Below are positions 44,655 to 56,500 of a DNA stretch of 64,000 bases, in pieces. A model generated the notes under the pieces. That model was not told the origin of the DNA. It worked only from the letters and a program-made list of their open reading frames with translations, and did not search any database. This DNA is from Cordylochernes scorpioides (lineage: Eukaryota; Arthropoda; Arachnida; Pseudoscorpiones; Chernetidae), in NCBI GenBank assembly GCA_030710605.1, contig CP092864.1, positions 145,513,261-145,577,260 on the forward strand. Direction: 5' to 3'. Every line of letters begins with the position of its first letter. Position 1 is the first letter of the stretch. A program made the position numbers and the translations under genes.

Positions 44655-44975
44655 GGAATAAAAGCATTAAGGCACGAAGGTTTATTTACTTTTTTTACAT
44701 TTACATTCACATAAAAAAAACAACTACTGTTCTTACTGTGATGAAACTCCTTGAAGATCATACTTCAGTATAGCATATATAAGCGTAATCGCTCAATACA
44801 GTATTAGAGTTCTAAAAAGGGGTATGTTAGATTAAATTGTCGAAACCGCTGGAAGGGTTCACATTAGTGATCAAAGCCCTCCCAATATACAAGTATACTT
44901 GTATTTTCATATAGGTTTGTTTTGTCTGTAAAAGAAACATTCGTTCAATTTTACTTCCATTTCTTATATATTTTA
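44655..44975 (+). repeat. R1 family copy, diverged
   Basis: TCGAAACCGCTGGAAGGG is followed by a scrambled CTGATGA box (ATTAGTGATCAAAG) near 44848-44882. TTACTGTGATGAAAC lies upstream. Confidence 0.5.
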
Positions 44976-45063
44976 CCATATATCTTTATAATTTAATAGT
45001 ATTCTCACTGTGTCGAGTAAAAATAACTTCACAATGTTCTAACCTGAGAATTTAGATTTCCAT

Positions 45064-45366
45064 TTACCTTCTGTAAGAGGCTCTATGTTTATTTGTGTAA
45101 AATATATGATTATTCTTTAAATTTTCTTCATTATTGAGCAGTCGGCAACACAGCATTTTTCTTTTGGTAGTTCTTTTGCATAAGTTTGTTTTGTTGATAT
45201 ATAAATTCCTTGTTGTAATCGGGTAAAATAAAGGAGAACAAGGTATTGTAAGTATTTTTAAATAGGAAACGTTACACCTTTTAGGGTGTTTAGGATGATA
45301 TGTTGAGTAAATTTGGCACTGTGTTGGATTCTGAGGTGTTGTATCCATCTGAAGAATTTTTTTTTA
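45064..45366. other. No gene supported
   Basis: A 94-codon minus-strand frame (45064-45348) is basic and Asn/Thr-rich with no known motif. It is probably a chance frame. Confidence 0.3.
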
Positions 45367-45668
45367 CTTATCCCTAGTACATGTGGTACAGGCCATGATA
45401 ATCATGGTGGGTAGAAGTAGGCAAATGCTTTTTACTGTAAGTGCACCACATGTCTACGTATGTGAAAAGCAGTTCCGACTTTGCACTTACAAATATGCCA
45501 GATCCCTATTTGTTTACTTGCACTCGCTGGTGGTGTTGGATTTTCGCAAGAATCGGTGGCCATAGGAGCATTTTTTTAAATCAGAAAAAAAGTGCCCAAT
45601 ACAAAAATCGAACCCGGATCGTAGCGGTCGAAAACAAACGGTGTAGACCATCCTTCCAACGACCTCCA
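45367..45668 (-). mobile_element. tRNA-derived SINE, family S1
   Basis: The minus strand has TGGTCTACACCGTTTG and GGGTTCGATTTTT in the tRNA-like head (45592-45655), then the S1 body. It ends by TACCACATGTACTAGGGATA. Confidence 0.75.
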
Positions 45669-46086
45669 TCTGAAAAATTTACAAGTATGGAATATGGTTT
45701 TAAGCTTAATCTATTAAGATAACTCTATAATTCTTAATTGAACATTCTGAAGAAAGAAGCAAATATATCCGACCAAAACTAATTAAATAAGCCATCTCAA
45801 TATATCGCAGTAAAGACATTTTGTATCATTTAAACTATTCGTGTTAAAATGATATCTCTTTTTAGACTAGAGTGTATTGGAATAGTTCATCTTTATACTT
45901 CCTCATTGTTTACCTATGCATTTATTGTCATAAGATAAATGTATTCTCGCATTTGGATAAGCGATCCTTATATAATAAATCCCATAGACGTAACTTTCTA
46001 TTTAGATAGAGGTGTGTTTTGTTAAACATTTTATTAATCTTTTACATTATTATAAGTAGTATTTGTACTGTAGTATTACATTAGTA
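45669..46086. other. No features seen
   Basis: AT-rich sequence without recognised repeats. Confidence 0.5.
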
Positions 46087-46613
46087 TAAGTAATATACAC
46101 TCATGAACAAAACTTAAGGAAGTTGTAACTTTTAGCATGTATATCAGGATTCAGACAATAACTCTGAAAGATACACTCATGAACAAAACTTAAGGAAGTT
46201 GTAACTTTTAGCATGTAAATCGGGATTCAGACAATAACTCTGAAAGATACTCTCATGGACAGAACTTAAGGAAGTTGTACCTTTAAGCATGTATATCGGG
46301 ATTAAAACAATAACTCTTAAAGATACACTCATGGACAAAACTTAAGGAAGTTGTACCTTTTAGCATGTATATCGGGATTCAGACAATAACTCTGAAAGAT
46401 ACACTCATAGACAAAACTAAAAGGAAGTTGTAACTTTTAGCATGTACATCGGGATAGAGACAATAACTCTGAAAGAAATTACAGTGACCTTTATTGAAGA
46501 CACATGAGATAACCATGTGTGAACAAAATTGCACTGGTCTCTTTCAAAAATCAGACGACAGGTATTGTCAAAGATTTTCCACTTCTTTAAGTTTTGACCA
46601 TGAATTTATAAGA
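46087..46613 (+). mobile_element. T75 element with five-unit array and distal half
   Basis: Begins TACACTCATGAACAAAACTT and has about five 75-76 bp units. It continues into GACCTTTATTGAAGACACAT and TGTGAACAAAATTGC, and ends with TTTAAGTTTTGACCATGAAT. The two ends are inverted relative to each other (ACTCATGGACAAAACTTAA versus TTAAGTTTTGACCATGA). It therefore looks like a TIR-bounded MITE whose first 75 bp, including the TIR, has multiplied in tandem. Confidence 0.65.
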
Positions 46614-47160
46614 AAATTTAATTTTCTAAATTTTAGACTTTTTAAAATACAATTCGCTTTATGATTACTAATAAATATTTATCTTCAGGATGATAAATGT
46701 CTATTACTTTTTGTCATTCAAAGATTTATAAATTCATTTTTTACTTTTTATATATAATATATATCGTTTCATGTTAAATTATCAAAGTCGAGTACCAATT
46801 ATTTAATATAATTAAGTATATATTCATCTCTCTTTAATATACAAACGAATATCACAACATATTAAATATTTCAACGAACATTCTAGAAAATATATTTGAA
46901 AGAGAAAAATCTTAGAAAATCTCTCTAGAACGAGAGAGAAAATATAAAATAGGAACATAGATAGAAAGAGAAATAAAAATACAATCTTTGAAACTAACCG
47001 AGAAGACTTATTTTAGTTTTCTAATTTAATCCACAGAAAACTCTACAGGGGTTTGTTTCACACTCCATTTATTCTCTGGTTTAAAAAGGTTATTCAGTAG
47101 TATGAAAACGCAGTATTATCTTCCATATACTGTCTCATTAGAATATATATATATATGTTG
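46614..47160. other. AT-rich, no features seen
   Basis: Contains GAGAGA-rich stretches (46890-46970). Nothing else recognised. Confidence 0.5.
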
Positions 47161-47164
47161 TAAT

Positions 47165-47510
47165 TGAAAACAAAGAAGGCATATTCTGACCAAAAGTACA
47201 TGTGCTTTCTAGATGGCAGAGCACCATCTAGTGGAACAGAAATCAACTTAACAGTGATTCAACCTGTTAACTGATTTTTGGCCAACCCATTTTCTTGATG
47301 AATCAAAAAAAGCCATCCATGAATATTTTGGAAAGTGGGTTAGCCAAATATCAGGTAACAGGTTAAATTAACGAATAGTAGATTTCTGTTCCACTAGATG
47401 GAGCTCTGCCATCTAAAAAGCAAATGTGCTTTTGGTCAGGATATCCCTTCTTGATTTTTAATATTAACACCTGACCCTTTTTTTCTATTGTTTTTTCATA
47501 TGTTGTAATA
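47165..47510. repeat. R2 family, palindromic copy
   Basis: Inverted halves with AGCACCATCTAGTGGAACAG and GTTCCACTAGATGGAGCTCT. The central residue AAGCCATCCATGAAT is what remains of the ribozyme 3' flank. The hammerhead itself is deleted. Confidence 0.7.
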
Positions 47511-47624
47511 TATACTTATATATATATAGTTACACTTTTGATTGCATTTTTTATAATATTTTTTCATGCACAAATTTCTCCCACCTACTCTGTATTTTAA
47601 TTGATTTCAACTGTGATATTATAA

Positions 47625-47745
47625 CACTATGCGGCGCTGAGTTTGTGTATACAAAAATGTAATGCCTCGATAAAGGTTGGCGTTCAGCCAGCCGAAATAT
47701 TGGCAAAATAAATATTTTATTAAATCCAATATATGCCTTTTTATT
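47625..47745 (+). repeat. R5 family copy
   Basis: CCTCGATAAAGGTTGGC, GCCAGCCGAAATATTGGC (47665-47703), then AATCCAATATATGCCTTTTT. Confidence 0.6.
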
Positions 47746-47799
47746 ATCTAATATACCCCTATGTAATATAGTATAATAACCAAAACTGTAAAAACAATT

Positions 47800-48125
47800 T
47801 AAATCGCCAGTTTGGCCATCATACGTACAAAATAAAATTCGATTGAGTAACAGCCGGCGCTAGGACAGGAAAAAGGTTCGAACCAGGTGTGCCCCCTTCT
47901 TGCTCAAACAGATCAGTCCGCTTTGAGACACGATGATTGACAGACCGCTCTCAACAGATCTCCCCTGACCGGTGTCGGCTTCACTTGCTCTCTCGCCATC
48001 TCTATGGTGACATCCAACATGTCTCGTCCTTTTGTGTAATCCCAATCACGCCTGAACCCACTCTAAACATTGTGGCCACCACGACTGCAACCAACATGCC
48101 ACACTACATTCATCCTACAGGATAA
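47800..48125. other. GC-richer unique sequence
   Basis: Elevated GC and short open frames on both strands (47860-48045 minus, 47937-48125 plus). No recognised domain. It may be a decayed element interior. Confidence 0.3.
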
Positions 48126-48179
48126 CAGACTACATTACTACATATATATTATAAAACGTTTGGTTAATTTTTTCTATCA

Positions 48180-48530
48180 TTTCTCTCACGTGATAAACGT
48201 ATTTACGCAAGTTTGGCCTTAAATACCCATTTCTTGGTTTCTCAAAAAGCTCCTGGGACCAAATTTATTTTTGGTCGCAGTGGTACCACTCCACGCTGAC
48301 GAGCGCCAACAGCGCGAACCGCGTTCGTGGATGGCTTTTCTTGATTTATCAATAAATTAGGTTGGCCAAATATCAGGGAACAGGCTAAATCAATGTTTAG
48401 TTGATTTCTGTTCCTTCAGATGACGCTCTGCCTCCTGAAAAGCATATGTGCTCCTGGTCAGGATATGCCATTTTTATTTTTAATATCAACACCTGACCTT
48501 TTAATTTATTTTCTTTTCTAGTCTTTTTTT
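48180..48530 (+). repeat. R2 family copy with ribozyme
   Basis: ACGTATTTACGCAAGTTTGG, hammerhead, GGTTGGCCAAATATCAGGG, TTCAGATGACGCTCTGCC, GTCAGGATATGCC and the tail ATATCAACACCTGACC plus poly-T. Confidence 0.7.
48290..48331 (+). ncRNA. Type I hammerhead ribozyme motif, family R2
   Basis: Stem I TCCACG (48290-48295) with CGTGGA (48326-48331), a perfect 6 bp. Core CTGACGA (48296-48302), stem II GCGC/GCGC with loop CAACA (48303-48315), then GAAC where GAAA is expected (A to C at 48319). Cleavage is predicted after T48325. Everything except that one base fits a canonical hammerhead. The other copy (40974-41011) has the GAAA but a different core defect, so the two defects are independent decay of an active ancestor. 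Confidence 0.88.
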
Positions 48531-49068
48531 TTCACATACGTAAAGATATGCACATATGATTACATATATGTACACAGGATTACACTAATATACATATATT
48601 TCTGCACAGAATCATATTACATAGATATATGTTTCAATATACGATACCATATTTACACACGCCAAAACAAAGCAACATACTCTACACGGGCCACAGAACG
48701 AAGTGTGTAACCTTTAAGTTATTTCTCAACACATGTTGATCCATACAATGACACGTAATTAAACCTTCGATATAATTTATGAGAATCTACAAGAGAGATA
48801 TTAACCTTCTATTCTATTTGCATATTCAATCTTAAGTGAAGAGGAACAGCTTTTTGTGCATCTTTAATTAATTGTACATTTTACTTTTTCCACCCTTCCT
48901 GACAAAACTTTGTTCCCTTTAATTGAATTGCATTTTATTTGTTCCTATTATCTCAACTAATTAGAGATTTCTTTCGGATTTCGGTTAGAAAAGATTTTAA
49001 AATTAGAACAAACGTTGAGGAGAATACAAATCAGTTGATACTCCGAAAGGCAAAGATATTATGTTTTT

Positions 49069-49310
49069 ATAGCAAGCACTCTAGGATATCTCCCTACCTC
49101 GGTGCAGGAATCACCAACCACACACGGAATTCTCTACATCCAGCGAACTATATAGATTTACATCCTCTAGATTTTCATACAAACCAAGGTAGGCAGATTT
49201 CATACCAATCACTCTAGGATATCTCCTTGCCCCGCTACAGGAGTTACCAATCACACAGGAACCAGTGCATTATATAGACCCCAGATTCCTTCAAACCAAA
49301 TATAACTACA
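49069..49310 (+). repeat. Two-copy direct repeat of about 120 bp
   Basis: CACTCTAGGATATCTCC occurs near 49077 and 49209. Each is followed by GCAGGAATCACCAA or its variant and ATATAGA. It overlaps a 92-codon frame that is probably fortuitous. Confidence 0.5.
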
Positions 49311-49577
49311 TTCTGAGCAAACCCCACTAACCACAATACTCCCCAGGTCAATATTCAATTTATAACACATGCCTCGGACATTCTTTGCCAACGGAAATCT
49401 TTTCAAGATTCAGAATTTCAATAATGTAGACCGAATCAATATTCTAGATGGCTTTATTACATAAACCAATATTTGCATATATCTTTCTTCAGGAAGCTAT
49501 GATTAAACTGAACCCAGGCAGTTTATATAATACCAATCCATACATATATATAACATAAAGTTACGGATTGTTAATAT

Positions 49578-50235
49578 TGTCGCGGAAATAAATAAAGCAA
49601 GGGCAAATTTGGGAATAATCAATTTATTATAAAGGTGGGTATTTACCTTTTAGTTCTCCAATAAAATTATATACCAGAGGTATTTATAGGGATAACAACC
49701 TATCGTAAGATAGAATCATCTGATGTATAAGTTGCAACAACACATGAAAACTCCGAGGATAAGTTTCTTTATTTCATAAATGATATCTCGAGCTTTCGGG
49801 TATCGTAAACCCTTCGACAGGAGTGTATAAGACGAAATGAATCACAATTTTTAGCTATTATTTATATATGGTATGCTATTTACATATTTTAAGATGTGCA
49901 AAATATTTTAATTAACATGAATATTTTATGCCTGAATTAAATTTTATATATACAAAACAATCGAGAAATATACTATTGCTTATCAAGAATGTAGTTTTAT
50001 GTATCAGGATTGTGTATTAAACTATTGTATACTTCTGGGATATCTATATGTCTATTGATGTTATCCTGGTTATCCCAAGGTAAAGATAATAATAATGAGA
50101 GTGGTCAGCCACCGTCCCGTTTTCCTTATTTGTCGATAGGATTCCGAGAACCCCTCACACCTGTTCCTCCCGGAGTCCAGTGATGATTGACAGGTGTCCC
50201 ATGGAGCTTCTTGTGGCCGGGGTTGTAGCTAATGT
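49578..50235 (-). mobile_element. Solo LTR (minus strand) interrupted by an insertion
   Basis: LTR sequence at 49578-49705 and 50075-50231, the same LTR as at 51074-51361 but in the other orientation. About 350 bp is inserted between, containing hairpin E (49789-49824). The bases at both borders (TATCGTAAG and TATCCCAAGG) are similar and may be a diverged target duplication. Confidence 0.55.
49789..49826 (-). other. Hammerhead-like hairpin E
   Basis: The minus strand reads CTCCTGTCGA, A, GGGT, loop, ACCC, GAAAG, CTCGAG, followed by AAATAAAG. The stem is perfect, but CTGTCGA departs from CTGANGA. Confidence 0.35.
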
Positions 50236-50391
50236 ACCAAAAGAGGCACTTCTTCTTTTAAATGCAACTTTATACTGTGTTCTACCCTGAAAATAGGCCA
50301 TTGCCACTTCATAAGCTTTAACGGCTGTTTGGTAAATTCCATCGGTTTCATAATTCCTCACGTAGGATGTCATAAATTTGAAGCCGTCCAT
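50230..50391 (-). pseudogene. Possible coding fragment fused to LTR sequence
   Basis: The minus strand encodes MDGFKFMTSYVRNYETDG and QTAVKAYEVAMAYFQGRTQY, a balanced, globular-looking peptide of about 50 residues. It then runs into the solo LTR at about 50231 and loses meaning. I do not recognise the family. It could be a retrotransposon Gag piece or a host pseudogene. Confidence 0.3.
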
Positions 50392-50469
50392 GTATTGATG
50401 AGGGCTAAAGCCCTAAACTATTGTATTTGGAACAAGATTTAACGCCTAGCGAAATTTTTTAATTTTTGC

Positions 50470-50520
50470 TTGCTCCTGACGAGGACAAAAGAATTTTCTC
50501 TAAACGTAGAGATAATAAAA
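50470..50520 (+). other. R3 hairpin, degenerate copy
   Basis: CTCCTGACGAGGACAAAAG (from 50474), then TTTTCTC and TAAACGTAGAG with AATAAAA. GAAA is lost and the stem is weakened. Confidence 0.5.
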
Positions 50521-50884
50521 AGATTTACTGGCCGAACTATCTTCAATTTTAAGAAATATGAAGGCCAGCCAGGTAGCTTCTATCTTTACGATTAAATCTT
50601 TTTGATGATACTTAAAAAACTGTGGCCTTTAAGAATCTTCTGCACAAATAAACTCAAACGTACCAAAAAAAAGTTCAAATTATATAAAAATACGTATTGA
50701 AAGACATTTCGTTCAAACATGAAAATGACTGAAATTTGGTGACCTATCTGAACTATGCATCCAGAAAGAGTATTGCAGACTCAATATTCGACATAGCACA
50801 AACCGATTTAAAAAATTCTCGTTTATCATTTTTTTGCGAATATATATTTGTTAGTTTGGTAGTTATTCTGAATATAATCAAAAA

Positions 50885-50950
50885 GGCATATCCTAACTCT
50901 TTAATACCCATTACTTGATTTCTAAGGAACCCTTTAAGACCAAATTTTAC
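50885..50950 (+). repeat. R2 family fragment
   Basis: GCATATCCTAAC is followed by TAATACCCATTACTTGATTT and AAGACCAAATTTT, the segment just upstream of the ribozyme in other copies. A T75 end (AAGGTACAAATTCC, GTCCAGGAGTGTAAG) follows to about 50990. Confidence 0.5.
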
Positions 50951-51073
50951 TAAAAGGTACAAATTCCTTGATTTTTGTCCAGGAGTGTAAGTCTGATTCT
51001 ATATGGTTTATATTTCGGGGTCTTACAAACTTAATAACTTGGGTTTCTGTATTGTCTGTATTGGGTTTAATAT

Positions 51074-51361
51074 TGTGAAGTAGCTCTGAAACCCCGGTCA
51101 CAAGAAGCTCCATGGGACACCTGTCAATCATCACTGGACTCCGGGGGGACAGATGTGAGGGATTCTCGGAATCTTATCGGTAAATAAGGAAAACGGGACG
51201 GTGGCTGACCACTCTTGTTATTATTTTACCTTGGGATAAGTTGTTCTCCCTATAAATACCTCTTGTATACAATTTTATTGGAGAACTAAAAGGTAAATAC
51301 CCACCTTTATAATAAATTAATTATTCACAAATTTGCCCTTGCTTTATTTATCTCCGCAACA
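51074..51361 (+). mobile_element. Solo LTR, uninterrupted reference copy
   Basis: 288 bp from TGTGAAGTAGC to CTCCGCAACA. Contains CTATAAATACCTCTTG and an ACCTGTC/GACAG inverted pair around CACTGGACTCC. The arm copies have the cleaner TGTCA/TGACA ends. Downstream sequence to 51735 also matches the arms. Confidence 0.6.
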
Positions 51362-52172
51362 ATATAAACAAATCATTTTGGTTCATCACTTCTTTACGGA
51401 ACGCTGTGACAATTTGAGAAAAAAAGTCAAAATGCTTCTACCAATCAGGTTATACCTCTCTGACAAGAAATGTTAGCTACCCCTACAGATGGTAGAATAA
51501 TTTATAAATGGACTCACGGTTCTTGAATCAAGTTTCTACAAATTCCTGAAAGAGAAGAACCCATTAGAAAATTGATTCATATATTGAATTCCATGCAAAT
51601 CTAATCTGGTAATTGAAAAATATTCTCAGAGAATTGTCACTCTTCCTTTATCCAAATTGTTCATTTTTTCTTCTTATTTTACACGGTCTCCTTATAACAA
51701 TCCATTTACTTTTCGGTCCATTTCTAATCTGTCTATAGTCAAAGCGCTATATGTTAATATTCCATTATAAACAGTGAAACCTACATACCATATTGTTGTT
51801 ACAGACTTTCCACTTTAATCATTGAGTTTATAAATATATAAAATCGAATTAACACAACGTGAAATCTTCGCGATCTTAGAAATTTTAACTGAATAACTTA
51901 GTCCCGTTGTTTATAATCTTCTGAATAGTAATGGTGGAATTCCCAATAGGACAACTTCTCTCTCGACTTACTGAGGATTGGAAATTTTCATTTTTCTACA
52001 ATTTACCAAGAACTCAATGACTACCTTTCTAAATATTTGTTTTACTTTCAGAATATTTTAGCTGTCATTAGAGCCTCTAATTATTCTGGAAGTTAAATAT
52101 ATATAGAGTCCTTTAAAACTATATTATTAATCTTTATATTTTGAGTCAAAAGGCGATCCATTAATTAAGATT

Positions 52173-52385
52173 ATATAGAAGGGCGTACTTGGATCTGTAA
52201 TGAAAAAAAAAAACTTTTTTTTTTCACAAAATATTTCGAAAGATTGCTCCCATTTTATCAATTTATTACACAATGCAATAAATGTGCAATAAATTGATAA
52301 AGAGGGAGCAATCTCTCGAAATATTTTGAGAAAAAAAATGTTTTTTTTTTTTTTTTACAGATTCAGGTACGCCCTTCTATATAAT
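52173..52385. mobile_element. Palindromic MITE, about 210 bp
   Basis: The ends AGAAGGGCGTACTTGGATCT and its complement are followed by poly-A/T, then AAATATTTCGAAAGATTGCT paired with a near-perfect complement, meeting near 52280. ATATAG/CTATAT flanks suggest a TA or TATA target site. Non-coding. Confidence 0.7.
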
Positions 52386-52799
52386 TTTATATGTTTGATG
52401 GTGTATTTAACAAATTGAAAATATTGTAGAAAAAACTAACGATGTATAGGGCAATAGTATTTCATTATAAAGACCTTAATGGAATGGTGTATTCATCAAC
52501 CAATATTTTGTGGAGTTGAAATACTATCCTAATTCTTATAAATGTGCACTACCCATGGCGAAACTATAAGCATACACTGAAATATTTCAATTTAATAAAA
52601 TATAAATTGTGATATTTTTATTGTTGTTGTTTATTCCTCAAGTCTTTTAAACGATCTCTATTAGGTCCCATTGATTCAGCTTTTCTATTATAGTCCTGGG
52701 GTTTACCCAGAGGTCCTTTTTGTTATATTTCCAACATAGCTCAATGATTTGTTTTTTTTTTCTTCTAAAGAATGTAGGTTTAATATATCTATTTTTGAA

Positions 52800-53007
52800 A
52801 ATAGAGCAATCCATAAATAAATCTTTAATTAAAAAGGCATATATTGGATCAAAATATCATTTATTCTACCAATATTTCAGTTGGCTGAACGCCAACCCCC
52901 CTTTATCAAGGTATTCTATAACCTTGAAAAAAGTTGAAGTTCAACCAACTGAAATATTGATAAAATAAATGATATTTTGATCCAATTTATGCCTTTTTAA
53001 TAAAATA
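52800..53007. mobile_element. R5 fold-back element with two inverted halves
   Basis: AAAAAGGCATATATTGGATC at the left and GATCCAATTTATGCCTTTTT at the right enclose two opposed copies of the CAGTTGG...CCAACTGAAATATT hairpin (52868-52911 and 52921-52960). The clearest full R5 unit in the window. Confidence 0.7.
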
Positions 53008-53153
53008 GGAAAGCTTAAAAGCTAGCTTACTTTACAATAAAAACCTTATTAGGAACTTTTTAAATCTTTATATATAAGAATATATATATATATAAACACT
53101 TTCCTAATAAGTTTGTTTATTGTAAGGAAAGTTAGCTTTCAAGCTCTCCTTCT
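53006..53153. mobile_element. Palindromic MITE, about 147 bp
   Basis: AGGAAAGCTTAAAAGCTAGC and TAGCTTTCAAGCTCTCCT form the ends; ACCTTATTAGGAAC and TTCCTAATAAG pair inside. It abuts the R5 element directly. Confidence 0.6.
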
Positions 53154-53350
53154 TAAACAGGCAAAATTAGATCTAGAAATCATATAACCTTGCATGTTGA
53201 AGAACGAGATCTTGATAGCTCTCTGTTTTTGTTATAAACAAACTTATTACAAAGGGTCTGATATATTTGATCTTTTTATAAAAGTATACCGAAATTTTCT
53301 CAACTCGTATCTCTCTATATGTTAACTTTAACTTCATTAACATCCTATAA

Positions 53351-53380
53351 CGCTATATCCCAAACTCAGGAATATTTGCG
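53351..53380 (-). repeat. LINE 3' terminal hairpin motif, diverged
   Basis: The minus strand reads CGCAAATATTCC then GGGATATAGCG. It lies downstream (minus strand) of the LINE knuckle at about 53540-53700. Confidence 0.55.
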
Positions 53381-53539
53381 TCAATACATTTCTAACATCA
53401 TAACAAATTGGCTATAAACAAGGAGAAAGAAAAATAAGACAAACATACAAAAGTAATTTTCTCTCGAAAATTCCTTTACTTTCTTTCCCAGTTCAAAAGA
53501 TAGTTGTATATATATCTACAAAATTGATTAAAATTTTTA

Positions 53540-53715
53540 TTTATTCTTTTCTCATTTACGAATTCATGTTGCTGTCCGATGCTACCAAATTTTCTTTCCC
53601 TATAATCCCCAAAAATTGGACATTCCAGAAGTAGATGTTTCGAGCCTTGAATTTATCCTCCGCAGAAGCATTTTGGTTCCTTCACCACGCCGTTGTGTGT
53701 TGGATAGTCATTTTT
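53540..53715 (-). pseudogene. LINE ORF2 C-terminal fragment with stop
   Basis: The minus strand gives KEPKCFCGG, a TAA, then GSKHLLLECPIFGDYRERK. This is the C-x-C-G...H-L-L-x-x-C-P knuckle of the family at 36464-36748, with a stop between the first and second halves. 5'-truncated. Confidence 0.65.
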
Positions 53716-53754
53716 CTATAAGATATATTTCCAGTTGTAGATTACTTACCGATG

Positions 53755-53955
53755 TGCTGTACTACACTTGTAGAACCCAGCAACACAGAGTAAACATTTC
53801 ACAGAGTGAAGTCATTTTATTACAAACATAGGTACACGTCTCGTTCCTCCATCAACCGCTGCACAAAGCCGTCGTGGCGTGGTGTGACAGCTCGGCCACC
53901 CTGCTTCCATCACAGACGAACCATGCAAGGGTTAGTTGGCAAACTATCGTCTGTG
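53755..53955 (-). pseudogene. GC-richer possible retroposed 3' end
   Basis: The minus strand is open for AVTPRHDGFVQRLMEERDVY and then stops (TAA near 53830), with AATAAA a few bases on. Composition differs sharply from the flanks. It may be the last codons and 3' UTR of a retroposed transcript. Gene not recognised. Confidence 0.3.
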
Positions 53956-53959
53956 TGTG

Positions 53960-55660
53960 TGTGATCATTATTTCATATAAAAAAACTAAACGGCGTCAAA
54001 TTTCACCATAAAATTTCTATGATCTATTTTAAGATTAAATACAGAGTTTTAAAACAGAAACATTTATTTTTTAAAATTATAATACAACAATCTTTTATTG
54101 TAGGTATTTTAATTTTGCAATAAATTTAAACGAGGTTTCGAATGAAAAGTTACTTCGACAGGCCCTGACAATAAATATAAAAAATATTTTGTTAGGACTA
54201 TTATATAGTCTTTTGCTTTAAAAACTCATCAATTTTATGGAAATTTAAAAAATATTTTTCGCTTATCATCTCGTTGTATTTTTTATTATAATCTATTTTA
54301 GCTATTCAACATTTTTAAAATTCTTTTGTGTGGAAAAACCTTTGTGCATTGTTACTAAATAAACATTTTGAAATTACATGAATTTTGACCTAAATATATC
54401 AGAGTCGCGTGAAAATATTTAAATATCTTTACAGAAAATATATTGGGTTTGAATAATAGTTTTTGATAAAGCTTACACATTTTGCATACTATATCATTAT
54501 ACGTAACGTAAAATAAACTTAATTCAATAAAAAAAAGTGTTTTTATTTTTTTAATATAAAATACAGTATCTAATTGAAATGTTCTTCAATATAAAAAAAT
54601 CAATAATTTACTTTTTAAAATATGGATATTTAACATTGTCGATTTTCCTTGTGGTTCCTTGAAATTTATAAATATACGTTAAATATTTTTTTTTTATCTA
54701 TACATCATATTTCTTAATATTCAATTTTGTTAAATAATATCTACACCTTTTTTAAAATATTATTGTAGGTATATATGATAGTTATCATTTCATTAAAATA
54801 TTTTTTTTTCTTCACTTCTCAAGTTTAGATCCTTCGCTGAATAAATTAATCTCTCACTTTGTAATATAGATTCAAATAATTCACAGAACCTACAAAATGA
54901 AACCTGAAAATAATAATATTTCTTATATTATTTAAAAATATATATATGAAATATTGATCGTATAAAAAATTCAAATATAAATTAATAAAATGTTCTGAGT
55001 AAACAGAAAATGTTTTTGTTGATTTAAATAAAAATGTTTAATATAAAAAAAGGAATATGTTTTTTAAAAATATGACTACGTGAGCACATATTTATTCTGA
55101 TTTAAATAGTATAAAAACATGTTCACTTCTTATATATATATTCAAAAAATAAAAAGGCATATATTGGATCGAATAAAAAATGTATATATATTATAAAAAT
55201 ATATTTCAGAAGATATATTAAATTGAGAGCAAATATCTCTTATAAAAAGTAACATTTTGGCTACTATTTTATTATTTATTTTAAAAATATGAAAGCCTAT
55301 AAAATAAATGCATAGAAAATTTAATAATTAAATATAACTAGTTACTCTGTTTTTTTATTTAAAATGTTCTTTTAATAAATCTAATTATTCATAGAATATT
55401 TGTTTTATACTTCACATTATATTTTTAATGTGCATTAAACCTATTTAACAATTTCTTTGTCTATATTTGAACACACTTTAGTTTGGCTAAATATTAAAAA
55501 TATCTATTTTTATATATCGTATATATATATTTACTTTATATTTGAAAATAATTATACATTTTGCTTATATTATAACTGTATTAAAATATTTCATTTTATT
55601 GCAAATTATAAATATTTCTGGCGCGATCTAAATATATACATTTATATATATATTGAATGA
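53960..55660. other. AT-rich, no features seen
   Basis: About 1.7 kb of strongly AT-rich sequence. Only an isolated R5-like end (AAAAAGGCATATATTGGATC near 55154) is recognisable. Confidence 0.55.
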
Positions 55661-56500
55661 TTAACACTCATTTTGGATCAAATATATTCATTATAACTTC
55701 CAATATTTCGATGTGGCTGTTCGCCTATCTTATATATATACAACATACACACAAAATATGTAATTTCCTTTGAATAAAATGACTTTGATACGAAAATTTG
55801 TGGTTTCTTTCCCATTTAAACTTGTACATAAACAAAGGTCAATAAACAATGTTCTATTTGGGTATATTAAAAGCTATTTCATAACAAAATTTCTAAAAAA
55901 CTACTCTCTATTCTTTCAGAAAAATTAAGGATATATAAGAGAAAACGACAACATCATCGTTTTGGAGTAATAATTCCCAAATAATATTAAAAGTTATTTG
56001 AATTAAAAAAAAAAAAAAACTATCACCCTAACAAGGGACTCTATCCATATCATGAGGTGGAGTTATCTGGAAAATAACCTGTTTTTTTCTATTGAAATAC
56101 TACTTTCAAATATAAAACATGTTGAATGTTTTTTTCTATATTGTGATGTTCCTTCAATTATATATATAAATATGCTTTACCAAATTAAGAAACAAATTTT
56201 AATTATATATCTTCCTAATGTTATATATACACTTTTGAATATATTCATAACAACAACAATAATTACAGTGCTGCTAAATCCAAATATTCAAAAATAAATT
56301 AATTAGACAGAGTATATTATAATATTATTATAAGGTATATTACATATATGAAATCAGAATTTATTATCTACTTTTGCCTATTTATTGAATATATTTCTCG
56401 TCTACTTCTTGTATTTTTGTAGCCAAATTAATGTACGCATTTTTCTCATTGAAACATATGACTATACGCCTAATTTATTATTTTATATCGTTTTTAAAAT
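55661..56500. other. AT-rich, no features seen
   Basis: An 81-codon frame at 56052-56297 is Ile/Leu/Asn-rich with two hydrophobic stretches, typical of AT-rich chance frames. Confidence 0.5.

Noticed and set aside
56052..56297. 81-residue hydrophobic protein
   Set aside because: Composition follows base content; no homologue or signal recognised.
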